This document shows positions 1-7,659 of a DNA stretch of 14,703 nucleotides, in pieces (position 1 is the first letter of the stretch; each line of letters begins with the position of its first letter). The notes beneath the pieces are model-generated. The model had not been told where the DNA came from and did no database searches. It saw only the letters and a list, made by a program, of their open reading frames with translations. Source of the stretch: Cytophagales bacterium (lineage in GTDB: Bacteria; Bacteroidota; Bacteroidia; Cytophagales; Cyclobacteriaceae); NCBI GenBank assembly GCA_003500135.1, contig DNTA01000143.1, forward strand, positions 1 through 14,703, given 5' to 3'. A program made the translations under genes and the position numbers.

Positions 1-15
1 CAATCTGAGGATGGT

Positions 16-1191
16 CTACTTACTCATTCCATTGATCATGTTAACCGCATGGGCCCCAACAATTTTTGCTTTCGAATAGGCGGGTAAATGCCTGCCCAAA
101 AAAGTTGATGATCTGTTAATAACCGGCTTTATGATGTCTTCCGTCATGTTGGGAATTTTAAAATCCGGCAATAGATTGATGTATCCGGCTGCCAGGGTAG
201 TCGGGATCAACATATTTGAACCATGAACCCCAATGACCAAATGAGATTGGGCATAAATGCGATTAAAATAGGCCTCCATTTCCGGCATTATTCGATCCTG
301 CCGGGTATCATTTATCCATTTGGGTACTTTTTGTTCAGTACCCATTCCGGCCAAATAGAATTCTGCTTCCGGAATGTGGCGCTTGATATACGCAGCCAGT
401 TTTGTAAAAAGCCGGAGTTGACGATAGATGAAATAGTGTTTTGCAAATGATAATAAGCCATATTTTTTACTCAAAAGATAAAGGCTTTCATGCCAGCTAT
501 CCGGTAACCAATAGCGGTCATTTCTATAGATAAAAGAGATGGTTGCCGGGAAGTTGTAGAACTGATCTATCGGAAAGGCCGATTGTCTGAAATAGGATGA
601 AATAGTGTTATCATCAAGCTTTGGGATGCCATAACGATCGTTCAAAAACACCTTCTCAAAGCGATTGAATTGCTTTTTGATAAATTGGTCGAGACCTTGC
701 ACCTCTTTATCCAGCATTGAAAGCGGGGCAGCTACTGACCAAACTTCATTTACACGATCCGGTACCATCCACCTGATATTCTCGGGTACAATGGCAATGA
801 TACCAATCTTTCCGTCTGAAGGGGGCTCCAGATTAAGAAGTTTGTACACCACATGACCATAACAATCGTCGAGACAATTGGTAATAACCACTTCCTCATT
901 TTCACATCTGCCAATTTTTTTAATGGGCAAGCTAACAGTTTTTGATTCCACCACTGATCGGATCAGTGGCATTGCCAGCCAGTCTTTTATGAGCGGATCA
1001 TAGTCAGCCTCCTTTCCATTTTTCGTAAACCTGATGGGAAAGGTGTTGCAATGACCTGTTGGCAGACTTTTATACCAAAGCTGTTGATCCTCGTCGCATT
1101 CTTTCCACAGAAATACCTTTCCGTGGAACCAAAACATGTCATCGGAATAGGGCTGCTTATTGCACTCAAAATGTGGCTTAATTTCAATCAT
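16..1191 (-). CDS. Putative glycosyltransferase (GT61/DUF563-like), low-certainty family
   Basis: A 391-residue protein without signal peptide or clear membrane segment, so probably cytoplasmic. Two blocks recall the GT61/DUF563 glycosyltransferases: YGHVVYKLLN around residues 111-120, similar to the family's Y-x-H-x-x-x-D-x-L block, and VIGVHGSNMLIPTTLAAG at 319-336, similar to the G-x-H-G-A/S-x-L/M block near the C-terminus that is thought to line the nucleotide-sugar site. Between them is an Arg/Tyr-rich region (IYRNDRYWLP, 221-230). The ATG at 1191 overlaps the end of the upstream sulfotransferase gene by 8 bp (ATGATTGA), which suggests translational coupling. With a sulfotransferase directly before it, a role in building or decorating an extracellular polysaccharide or glycoprotein is reasonable but inferred. 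The family call rests on short motifs only; another GT-B-like enzyme is possible. Confidence 0.5.
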   Translation of the reverse strand: MIEIKPHFECNKQPYSDDMFWFHGKVFLWKECDEDQQLWYKSLPTGHCNTFPIRFTKNGKEADYDPLIKDWLAMPLIRSVVESKTVSLPIKKIGRCENEEVVITNCLDDCYGHVVYKLLNLEPPSDGKIGIIAIVPENIRWMVPDRVNEVWSVAAPLSMLDKEVQGLDQFIKKQFNRFEKVFLNDRYGIPKLDDNTISSYFRQSAFPIDQFYNFPATISFIYRNDRYWLPDSWHESLYLLSKKYGLLSFAKHYFIYRQLRLFTKLAAYIKRHIPEAEFYLAGMGTEQKVPKWINDTRQDRIMPEMEAYFNRIYAQSHLVIGVHGSNMLIPTTLAAGYINLLPDFKIPNMTEDIIKPVINRSSTFLGRHLPAYSKAKIVGAHAVNMINGMSK

Positions 1192-1846
1192 GCATTAAAG
1201 CCTTTATTTTTTCAATATAATCTTCTTTCAGGACATGCTTCCAGTTTTTTCCGCCACCTGTTTTATGATTGTAGTGCAACTGCGTTATAGGGTCTACCTC
1301 CTGATCTTGATCCGGACTATGCAACGACTGTAATTCCCGGTTGATTTTATCGGCCAAGGTATGATCTACTTTCAATATTTCCCAAATGTTGTTTTGCCAG
1401 GCCTCATCATTTTCTATATCATTATAATTGATCAAAACATGGCGCCTCTTTTTCCATTTGTGGTCATCGACCAGTATTTTTTCTATGATGGAAATGGGCG
1501 GAAGACCTTCTTTTATAGTGAGGCTGGATGCGACTTCAATAATATTTCGTGTACTATGGATATAGATACCCGGGAGCATGGCGATTAGCGCATCATAGTG
1601 ATGGATTTTTAGCAGATATATCTTCCCAAAGCTTAAACTTAATCTACAATCATTTATCCAACCGGCCCACTTTAGCTTCCCTTTCTTTTGCAAAGCCAGC
1701 CTACAGGTATTGTAAACCAATGTACTTCCCGACCTTGGTATTCCCGTAATGAATACTAACCTATTCCCACATAATAAGAGGATAAAAAATATCATGAAGC
1801 GCTTGGGAAACCATAATTTTTGTATGAAATGGTGGCCTATGAACAT
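1184..1846 (-). CDS. PAPS-dependent sulfotransferase family protein
   Basis: A 220-residue protein of the sulfotransferase P-loop fold, which moves a sulfuryl group from PAPS to a hydroxyl or amino group of an acceptor. The 5'-phosphosulfate loop is clear as TGIPRSGSTLVYN (34-46). The 3'-phosphate-binding region is seen as HSTRNIIEVASSL (97-109), with Arg100 and Ser107/108 in the expected places. The C-terminal loop motif (K-x-G-x-x-G-x-W type) is seen as KTGGGKNW (195-202). It is short for the family, but all three cofactor motifs are present. The first 28 residues contain a hydrophobic run (FMIFFILLLCG) just before the first beta strand; they may be an anchor, or the true start may be the internal ATG at residue 18. 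The ATG at 1846 lies 5 bp after the kinase stop codon and no Shine-Dalgarno is visible. The acceptor cannot be read from the sequence; the adjacent glycosyltransferase-like gene suggests a glycan. Confidence 0.82.
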   Translation of the reverse strand: MFIGHHFIQKLWFPKRFMIFFILLLCGNRLVFITGIPRSGSTLVYNTCRLALQKKGKLKWAGWINDCRLSLSFGKIYLLKIHHYDALIAMLPGIYIHSTRNIIEVASSLTIKEGLPPISIIEKILVDDHKWKKRRHVLINYNDIENDEAWQNNIWEILKVDHTLADKINRELQSLHSPDQDQEVDPITQLHYNHKTGGGKNWKHVLKEDYIEKIKALMHD

Positions 1847-1851
1847 GAGAT

Positions 1852-4800
1852 TTAATCGGTCGCATTAGGTATTGTAACCTTAAAGGTAGTGCCTTCCCCA
1901 ATTTCTGAGGTCAGTTCAACCTGACCATGGAGCATATATAAAGTCTCTCGCATGATATAAAGTCCCAGTCCACTTCCTTCAATTTTATTTTCAATACGGT
2001 AGAACATATCGAAAATTTTGTCCTGGTGCTGGTTTTCAATGCCTTTACCATTATCGATCACATAAATGGTGGCGTTATTTTGATCGACAACTCCTTTAAT
2101 ATCCACCTTCAGCTCCGGTTTGTCAAAGTCGTGATATTTGATGGCATTGGAGATCAGGTTGTTAAAAATCATATAAAGGCGATTGGAGTCGCTTTTAAAT
2201 TTGTTCTTTTTATTGATATCAATACTGAACTGAATGGATTTGGCTTTTGGCGTATGACGGTGTAGCTCAACAATTTTTTCAAAAAAGCTCCTGAGGTCTA
2301 TTTCTTCAATTTGAATATCGAGCCGTGAGGCCTTGGAAAAATCGATGATGTCGGTAATGAAGCTTTCCAGTTTTTTAACGTTGGTATGGATCATAGTTAT
2401 GATCTCATTTTTGACCTCATCACTTTTTTCCTTTCTAAAGATATCGATAAGCCCTTCAATAGAATTGAGTGGGGCCTTCAGATCATGCGAAGCGCTGTGC
2501 ACAATTATATCCAGTTGCTTATTGGATTTTTTAAGTTCACGGTTGGCTTTCAGTAATTCTTCGGTTCGCTGTTCTACGAGATCAATTAGTTGTTGACGCC
2601 TTGTTTTACTGCGCCAATGGTATACGCGATAGGTGATAAAAGCAATGATAACTGATAACAAAACAAAAGCAATGAAGGCCCACCAACTATAAAACCAGGC
2701 GCCTTTTACATGAAAATGAAATGAAGTAGGCTCGCTCCACTTGTATCCACCTTTCTTTCTGGCACGCACTTCAAGGGTATAGTCACCCCTATTTAACTGG
2801 TAGACGGTAAGCGGTACATTTGGCGATGCTGTCTGCCAGTCCGCATTTTTGCCTAAAACGCGGTATTGATATTCAATTTGGGTACCGGGAAAACTCAGGG
2901 AAATAAACCGGGCCTCAATGGAGCTGCCATTGGGCACATCTACTTTTTTCAGATTAGGATCAACGTCAGCGCCTCCGACTTTAATACTTTGAAAAAAGGG
3001 TGGTTTGGTATCCAGTTCTTCCGAAAAACCGGTAGACCGCTTTGCCACACCTTTTGTAGTGGCTACCCAAATTCTGCCCAATTGATCTTCATCAATCCCT
3101 CGCTTACTGATTGTATTGGATGGTAAGCCGACCGTTTCATCAAAAATATTGGTTTCTCCCGTTTTAAGGTTCATTTTTATCAGGCCTTTGGTGACGGAAA
3201 ACCACAAATATTGTTTTTTATCAATTTTAACGGCCCTTACAGGCAGATCATTAATTTGCTTGTGCAGGGCAACTTTGTGCAGTCCGCTTGAATCCTGCAA
3301 AAACAAACCATTCTTGCCACCTAACCAGAATCTCCCTTTATTGTCAATGTCAAAATCCTGGATGTCAAGCGCATCATTGATTTCGGAGGCTGCCGGCAAA
3401 CTTAAATTTATAAACTTGTCGGCTTCAGGGTCGAATCGAAACAAATAACCATCAGCGCTGTTTCCGGCACAAAATATTTCTCCTCCTTTAAATGATTTTA
3501 CAACGTTGATACGCCTATTTAGACCTGAACCGGGCCCGTAATAGGTGTGGTTATACTTATTGTCAATTTTTAATAAACCTGCAGCAATGTCGGGGCTTGC
3601 CCACACATTGCCCGATTCATCCGTATTTACGTTGAATATAAAACCCAGCGAATCAGGAAAGGAAACCTTATTCACAAGTTCTTCATCAATAAAATGATAA
3701 AGGCTGAACTTATCGGATACCCACAATTCGTTTTTAAAATGCGCGAGGCTAAAAAAGTAGGCATCATCTAGTAAATAGATGTTTTCGTTGTGCCATAGTC
3801 CATTATGAAAAGTAAGCCGGTCGAGGCCTTCTTTGAAAACATAATAAATTGTATCGGTATTTTTTGTGGTAAGCGACTCTACATATCTACTGTATTGAAC
3901 GGTACTTTTGAAAGCGTTAAAAAAGTTGCGATTGAAAAAATATACGCCATCATTTGTGCTGGCCCAAATGTTAAGGTCATTTGAAACAAAAATATCTTCC
4001 ACAATATATGGACTATCCAATTGCCTTTTTATACCATTCAGTGGATTGAGAAAGTAGATACTTTCATCAAAAGTGCCAACTACATATTGGTTGCCATATT
4101 TTTTTATACTTGAAATATTGCATGTCGGATCGATCAGGCTGAGCTCCGGTTCCTTATTTCTGATCGACATGCGAAATACGCCATGTTGAGCGCCAAATAG
4201 AAAAGTATTGGGCGCTTCCTCTAAAACACAACTGGAGCTTTGCAATTTTTTATATTGCTTTACCAGGTCAAACCGGTCACTTGCAGAATTATATCGGTAC
4301 AACCGGCCGTAGTAGCTCAAAACCCATGGTAAGCCGTTTTGGTCTTCAAAAAAAACGTAGGAGTGGCTAAAATTATCAGAGGCCGGGTCTTCTTTGAAAA
4401 AATACCTTTTGGAGGTATTAAAGTCGTATTTGGTTATGCTGTTGGGCTCGCTGATCCAAAGACTACCGCTACGGTCTTCAAAAACTTTTTTCGGGTAACA
4501 CAATGCTCCTGGTTCCGGGCCAATTTTTCCTTCCAACATTTTTTTGATCTCCGTCGAATGCGGTTTGCTGATGATTTCGTTGAGGCCTAAATCGGTTAAA
4601 ACAAATAAGCGGCCTTCTGAGGTTTTATAAAGGTCTTTTACATATGGCGAGGGAAGTTCTTTTAGATAAAAGCGAAATTGTAAACCATCATATTTGATCA
4701 GCCCTTCGTCAGTACCAATCCATATAAAGCCTTCACTATCCTGATTGATCGTTTTAATCATTTCAGTAGTAAGGCCTTCGTTAATGGTATATTGTACAGT

Positions 4801-4869
4801 TTCAAAAGTTTGCCCAACAAGGGCATTGCTCCACCATATACCTACAAGTAAAATGAATACTGCGCGCAT
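1852..4869 (-). CDS. Two-component sensor histidine kinase with periplasmic propeller domain
   Basis: A 1005-residue membrane sensor kinase. Order: signal peptide (about 1-19, hydrophobic, ending near ALVG/Q); a long periplasmic region with many Reg_prop-type blades such as GFIWIGTDEGLIKYDG, GRFWLGGKNGLFLQD and GRIWVATTKGVAKRS, which suggests two seven-bladed propellers; a Y_Y_Y domain (about 650-720, with IEYQYRVLG and YTLEVRARKK); one transmembrane helix (about 727-750); a coiled coil (about 755-790); a HisKA domain with phosphoacceptor His795 in SHDLKAPLNS; and a HATPase_c domain with the N box around Asn908, G1 box DNGKGI (939-944) and G2 box GSGLGL. There is no receiver or AraC helix-turn-helix, so it is a classical kinase that needs a separate response regulator, and none is in the window. 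In this architecture the propeller typically senses oligosaccharides, although the ligand is unknown here. The ATG at 4869 is preferred over the GTG just before it. It leads a probable operon with the sulfotransferase. Confidence 0.93.
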   Translation of the reverse strand: MRAVFILLVGIWWSNALVGQTFETVQYTINEGLTTEMIKTINQDSEGFIWIGTDEGLIKYDGLQFRFYLKELPSPYVKDLYKTSEGRLFVLTDLGLNEIISKPHSTEIKKMLEGKIGPEPGALCYPKKVFEDRSGSLWISEPNSITKYDFNTSKRYFFKEDPASDNFSHSYVFFEDQNGLPWVLSYYGRLYRYNSASDRFDLVKQYKKLQSSSCVLEEAPNTFLFGAQHGVFRMSIRNKEPELSLIDPTCNISSIKKYGNQYVVGTFDESIYFLNPLNGIKRQLDSPYIVEDIFVSNDLNIWASTNDGVYFFNRNFFNAFKSTVQYSRYVESLTTKNTDTIYYVFKEGLDRLTFHNGLWHNENIYLLDDAYFFSLAHFKNELWVSDKFSLYHFIDEELVNKVSFPDSLGFIFNVNTDESGNVWASPDIAAGLLKIDNKYNHTYYGPGSGLNRRINVVKSFKGGEIFCAGNSADGYLFRFDPEADKFINLSLPAASEINDALDIQDFDIDNKGRFWLGGKNGLFLQDSSGLHKVALHKQINDLPVRAVKIDKKQYLWFSVTKGLIKMNLKTGETNIFDETVGLPSNTISKRGIDEDQLGRIWVATTKGVAKRSTGFSEELDTKPPFFQSIKVGGADVDPNLKKVDVPNGSSIEARFISLSFPGTQIEYQYRVLGKNADWQTASPNVPLTVYQLNRGDYTLEVRARKKGGYKWSEPTSFHFHVKGAWFYSWWAFIAFVLLSVIIAFITYRVYHWRSKTRRQQLIDLVEQRTEELLKANRELKKSNKQLDIIVHSASHDLKAPLNSIEGLIDIFRKEKSDEVKNEIITMIHTNVKKLESFITDIIDFSKASRLDIQIEEIDLRSFFEKIVELHRHTPKAKSIQFSIDINKKNKFKSDSNRLYMIFNNLISNAIKYHDFDKPELKVDIKGVVDQNNATIYVIDNGKGIENQHQDKIFDMFYRIENKIEGSGLGLYIMRETLYMLHGQVELTSEIGEGTTFKVTIPNATD

Positions 4870-4932
4870 CACTTAGATTGATAAGAGAGGTAAATTACAT
4901 TTTTTCCCGTGCAATAAATACTCAAAATGAAA

Positions 4933-4944
4933 TTTGTCGACAAA
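4933..4944. promoter_or_regulatory. Perfect 12-bp palindrome TTTGTCGACAAA upstream of the kinase
   Basis: The 91 bp between the DUF3124 gene and the kinase start contain a perfect palindrome, TTTGTCGACAAA, whose centre lies about 70 bp upstream of the kinase ATG at 4869. A dimeric regulator could bind such a site, and the kinase unit is likely to have its own promoter here. No convincing TAnnTTTG element was found between the palindrome and the start. A single 12-bp palindrome may be chance. Confidence 0.25.
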
Positions 4945-4960
4945 ACCGCTATATGTGTCG

Positions 4961-5482
4961 TTAAGGGAGTGATTTTAGCACAACAGCCCGGCTGGTAAAA
5001 GTGAAATTATTGGTGCCGGCCTCATTCATCATCACGGATTCCACCAGGGGTGGATGAGCCCCGTTGGTACATTCCCATTCCATTAACATATTGGCTCCCA
5101 GTCCGCCGGAGAGGTCATATTTACGAATGACGAAATAGGTGGAGGCCAATGGCTTCAAAACCACAGGCCCTTTGAGATAGTTGCGGATGGGCTCACCATT
5201 ATTGTTGTAATAATCCAAATAAAGAATTTTTATGGATTGATTCGGATCCGTATTGCGAATAGAAATATTTGAAGCAATCGGATAGTCGTGTTCGTCATCG
5301 GCATCCCTTAAATGGCTGTATACGGGCACGTAAAGTTGCTGACCTCGGTATTTAACAGTTACGGAGTCAGGAATCCTGGTGGTGTTTTTAATAAAGTTCG
5401 TTTCTGCCTCCGGTTTTTTCGGGGCCTTGCTACATGAAAAACTGATGATCGCTAATGAAATTAATGGAATGATTTTTTTCAT
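4961..5482 (-). CDS. DUF3124 family lipoprotein
   Basis: A 173-residue protein that starts with a lipoprotein signal peptide: MKKIIPLISLAIISFSC with the lipobox cysteine at 17, so it is probably tethered to a membrane and exposed to the periplasm or the outside. The body matches what I recall of DUF3124: YVPVYSHL (51-58), SIRNTDPNQSI (74-84), LDYYNNNGEPIRNYL (89-103), VLKPLASTYFVI (108-119), SGGLGANMLMEW (125-136) and a C-terminal FTSRAVVL. The family has no known function; the fold is probably a small beta sandwich, an inference from the strand-like pattern. The reading frame stays open upstream to 5605, but that extension overlaps the SDR gene and lacks the signal peptide at its N-terminus, so the ATG at 5482 is chosen. 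It lies 10 bp after the SDR stop codon and is probably the last gene of the same transcript. Confidence 0.85.
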   Translation of the reverse strand: MKKIIPLISLAIISFSCSKAPKKPEAETNFIKNTTRIPDSVTVKYRGQQLYVPVYSHLRDADDEHDYPIASNISIRNTDPNQSIKILYLDYYNNNGEPIRNYLKGPVVLKPLASTYFVIRKYDLSGGLGANMLMEWECTNGAHPPLVESVMMNEAGTNNFTFTSRAVVLKSLP

Positions 5483-5492
5483 AGTTCTCAAA

Positions 5493-6281
5493 TTAAATAG
5501 AAGGGGTTTTGCCACCATCAACCCTGATACTTGTACCATTAATATAGGCTGCTGAAGGGCCTGCCAGAAAGCCCGCCAATGCAGCGGTTTCCTCCGGATC
5601 TGCAAATCGACCGGCAGGGATTTCAGATTTCATTTTTTTGGCCATTTCCTCAATGCTGACCCCGCTGTTTTGAGCGTTCTGTTCAATTAAGCTTTCCAAC
5701 CTTGCAGTATGGGTTAGCCCAGGCAAAATATTGTTAACAGTTATCCCAAAACCACCCAACTCGTTAGAGATGGTTTTGGCCCAGGAAGCTACGGCGCCCC
5801 GAATGGTGTTGGATACCCCTAAGTTGGGTATGGGCGCTTTGACCGAAGTGGATATCACATTTATAATCCGGCCATATGCGGCCTTTTTCATTCCGGGTAC
5901 AAATGCCTGCACCAGTTGTTGATTATTGACCAGGTGTCGTCGAAATGCCAGTTCGAAATCTTCCGAGGTTGCTTCACTTGCCAAACCCGGAGGGGGTCCT
6001 CCCGAGTTATTCACCAGAATGTGAATGTCACCGGCATCTTCCAACAACTGCCCGATCGCCTGATTCACTTCTTCCGGATGGTTAAAATCAGCTATTGCGT
6101 ATCCGTGCTTTTGGTCACTTTCTTTCGGCAGCTCGTTTAAGGTTTTTTTGAGTGATGCTTCGTTACGCGCCAAAAGAAAAACGTTGGCCCCCAGTCCGGC
6201 CAGCTCTATGGCGATGGCTTTTCCTATACCCTGAGTGCTTCCGCATACGACCGCGTTCTTATGATCCAGTCGAATATCCAT
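5493..6281 (-). CDS. SDR family oxidoreductase with non-canonical active site
   Basis: A 262-residue Rossmann-fold protein of classical SDR length, probably cytoplasmic. The cofactor-binding glycine motif is CGSTQGIGKAIA (13-24), and the NNAG-type motif appears as NNSGG (91-95). The C-terminal INGTSIRVDGG (247-257) is typical of FabG-like enzymes. The active site is unusual: Ser144 (VIST) is present, but the position 13 residues later, where Tyr is expected, is Ser157, and the Lys four residues further is Arg161 (GVSNTIRGAV). I recall an established group of FabG-like SDRs with an imperfect catalytic tetrad, so this is likely a conserved variant and not a decayed gene. The substrate is unknown. 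The ATG at 6281 follows the stop of the sugar dehydrogenase gene by 2 bp, so the two are very likely cotranscribed. Confidence 0.88.
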   Translation of the reverse strand: MDIRLDHKNAVVCGSTQGIGKAIAIELAGLGANVFLLARNEASLKKTLNELPKESDQKHGYAIADFNHPEEVNQAIGQLLEDAGDIHILVNNSGGPPPGLASEATSEDFELAFRRHLVNNQQLVQAFVPGMKKAAYGRIINVISTSVKAPIPNLGVSNTIRGAVASWAKTISNELGGFGITVNNILPGLTHTARLESLIEQNAQNSGVSIEEMAKKMKSEIPAGRFADPEETAALAGFLAGPSAAYINGTSIRVDGGKTPSI

Positions 6282-6283
6282 AG

Positions 6284-7588
6284 CTATTCACCATAGTAGC
6301 AAATGCGATAAATCCGGCCCTGCACATCATCCGCTACATACAAACTGCCATCAGGCCCCTGGGCTAAACCACAGGGGCGGTAATCGGCATCACCCGGGCT
6401 TTCAATATTTTTTGTCCCGGCAAATCCATTGGCAAATACCTCCCACTCACCGGCAGGTTCGCCATTTTTGAAAGGTACAAAAGCAACCAAATAGCCTGCC
6501 TGATCGAGCGGCGCCCTGTTCCACGATCCGTGAAATGCCACAAATGCGCCATTTTTGTAACGCTCGGGAAACTGATCGCCGGTGTAAAATAATAGGTCAT
6601 TCGGTGCAAAGTGGCCGGGAAATGCCATTATGGGGTGTTTCTTATCGGCACATCGACCTATAGTTTCACTGTCTCCACCGTACTCAGGCGCCAATACTTT
6701 TTGGTTTTTGAATTGATCATAGTAGCAATAGGGCCAGCCAAAATCATCACCCATTTCGATTTTGAAAAACTCTTCTGCAGGCAGGTCGGCATTTTCCTGT
6801 TCGGTGTACATATCCGGGTAAAACTGATGTAGCTGATCGCGACCATGCTGAACCGCGTAAAGGCTGTTCACCTCATCGTTCCAGTGCATGCCTACGAAGT
6901 GGCGTATCCCCGTGGCGTACAACTCGCCATCCTCCTGCTTTTGGTTGGGTTTATCAGCGTCAAATTTCCACACGCCACCGAACCATTCCAATTGTGGACA
7001 GGGATCCTGGCCGGGAGAACCGGGGGTACGCAGCTTTTCCATACAGGCATTGGAAGGCGCTCCATTGTGGACATATAAATTCCCTTCTTTATCAAATGCC
7101 ATGGGTTTGGCTTTATGTTGGGTACCATCGTGAAAATCAGAAATGATGGTCTCCGGATCACCTTGTGGTATTTCACCATTTTCCGGCATTTTCCATCGGT
7201 ACACGGCGTCATCTGAGGAGGCATAAAGATAGCCATTGTGGATCTTTATGTCCGTTCCGCCAAAATTGCCAAACCTTTCCTCTGAATCGGATCGGCCATC
7301 CTGGTCGTTGTCGACCAGTGCCATAATGCCATTGCCGTTTTTGGTGTTACCCAGTTTTACATAAACCCTGTTTTTATCGTCTACCGCCAGGTGCCGGGCC
7401 CTGCCAAGATTGTCAGCAACGATTATGGCCCCAAAGTCCTGCGGCAACTTTAGTGAAGCGTTGTCAGGGTCCGGGCTGGGCAATTCAGAACTGTTGGTTT
7501 CCGGTGCATCAGTAGTCTCACTGCCTGATTTTCCATTGCAACTGAATATTAATACTAAAAAAAGGATTAAAAGTATATGAACTTTCAT
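6284..7588 (-). CDS. PQQ-type sugar dehydrogenase / sorbosone dehydrogenase-like lipoprotein
   Basis: A 434-residue beta-propeller protein of the soluble glucose/sorbosone dehydrogenase fold. The signal peptide ends in a lipobox with Cys17 (LIFSC), so it should be a lipoprotein acting in the periplasm or at the surface. Family features seen: TGIRHFVGMHWND (226-238), GDDFGWPYCYYD (280-291), FHGSWNRAP (352-360) and the terminal blade YRPCGLAQGPDGSLYVADD (403-421) followed by GRIYRI. A DxDxDG loop (DNDQDGRSD, 93-101) looks like a calcium site. Such enzymes oxidise sugars or aldehydes using PQQ, but several family members have no shown substrate, and cofactor ligands cannot be assigned with certainty here. 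It is the first gene of a unit with the SDR (2-bp gap) and the DUF3124 lipoprotein. A candidate -7 element lies 26 bp upstream of the ATG. Confidence 0.82.
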   Translation of the reverse strand: MKVHILLILFLVLIFSCNGKSGSETTDAPETNSSELPSPDPDNASLKLPQDFGAIIVADNLGRARHLAVDDKNRVYVKLGNTKNGNGIMALVDNDQDGRSDSEERFGNFGGTDIKIHNGYLYASSDDAVYRWKMPENGEIPQGDPETIISDFHDGTQHKAKPMAFDKEGNLYVHNGAPSNACMEKLRTPGSPGQDPCPQLEWFGGVWKFDADKPNQKQEDGELYATGIRHFVGMHWNDEVNSLYAVQHGRDQLHQFYPDMYTEQENADLPAEEFFKIEMGDDFGWPYCYYDQFKNQKVLAPEYGGDSETIGRCADKKHPIMAFPGHFAPNDLLFYTGDQFPERYKNGAFVAFHGSWNRAPLDQAGYLVAFVPFKNGEPAGEWEVFANGFAGTKNIESPGDADYRPCGLAQGPDGSLYVADDVQGRIYRICYYGE

Positions 7589-7613
7589 AAATATGCTTTT
7601 TGATTATTAGAAT

Positions 7614-7621
7614 TAAAGGTA
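7614..7621 (-). promoter_or_regulatory. Candidate -7 promoter element (TACCTTTA) of the dehydrogenase unit
   Basis: On the minus strand the bases TACCTTTA match the Bacteroidota -7 consensus TAnnTTTG at all fixed positions except the last. It ends 25 bp before the ATG at 7588, which would give a leader of roughly 20 nt. No clear -33 TTTG is seen at the usual spacing. The region is AT-rich, so a chance match is possible. Confidence 0.4.
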
Positions 7622-7659
7622 AACAAAAAGGAAAAAAAATTCCTATCCTTTAAATACAA

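Noticed and set aside
4926..4936. TGAAATTTGTC shared with 13926-13936
   Set aside because: An 11-base AT-rich match in two intergenic regions with different relations to the genes; probably chance.
5483..5605. N-terminal extension of the DUF3124 gene to 5605
   Set aside because: It overlaps the SDR coding region by more than 100 bp, and the lipoprotein signal peptide begins at the ATG in 5482.
6892..7236. Alternative minus-strand frame within the sugar dehydrogenase gene
   Set aside because: It is shifted against a full-length, well-matching reading frame and has no initiation context or family match.
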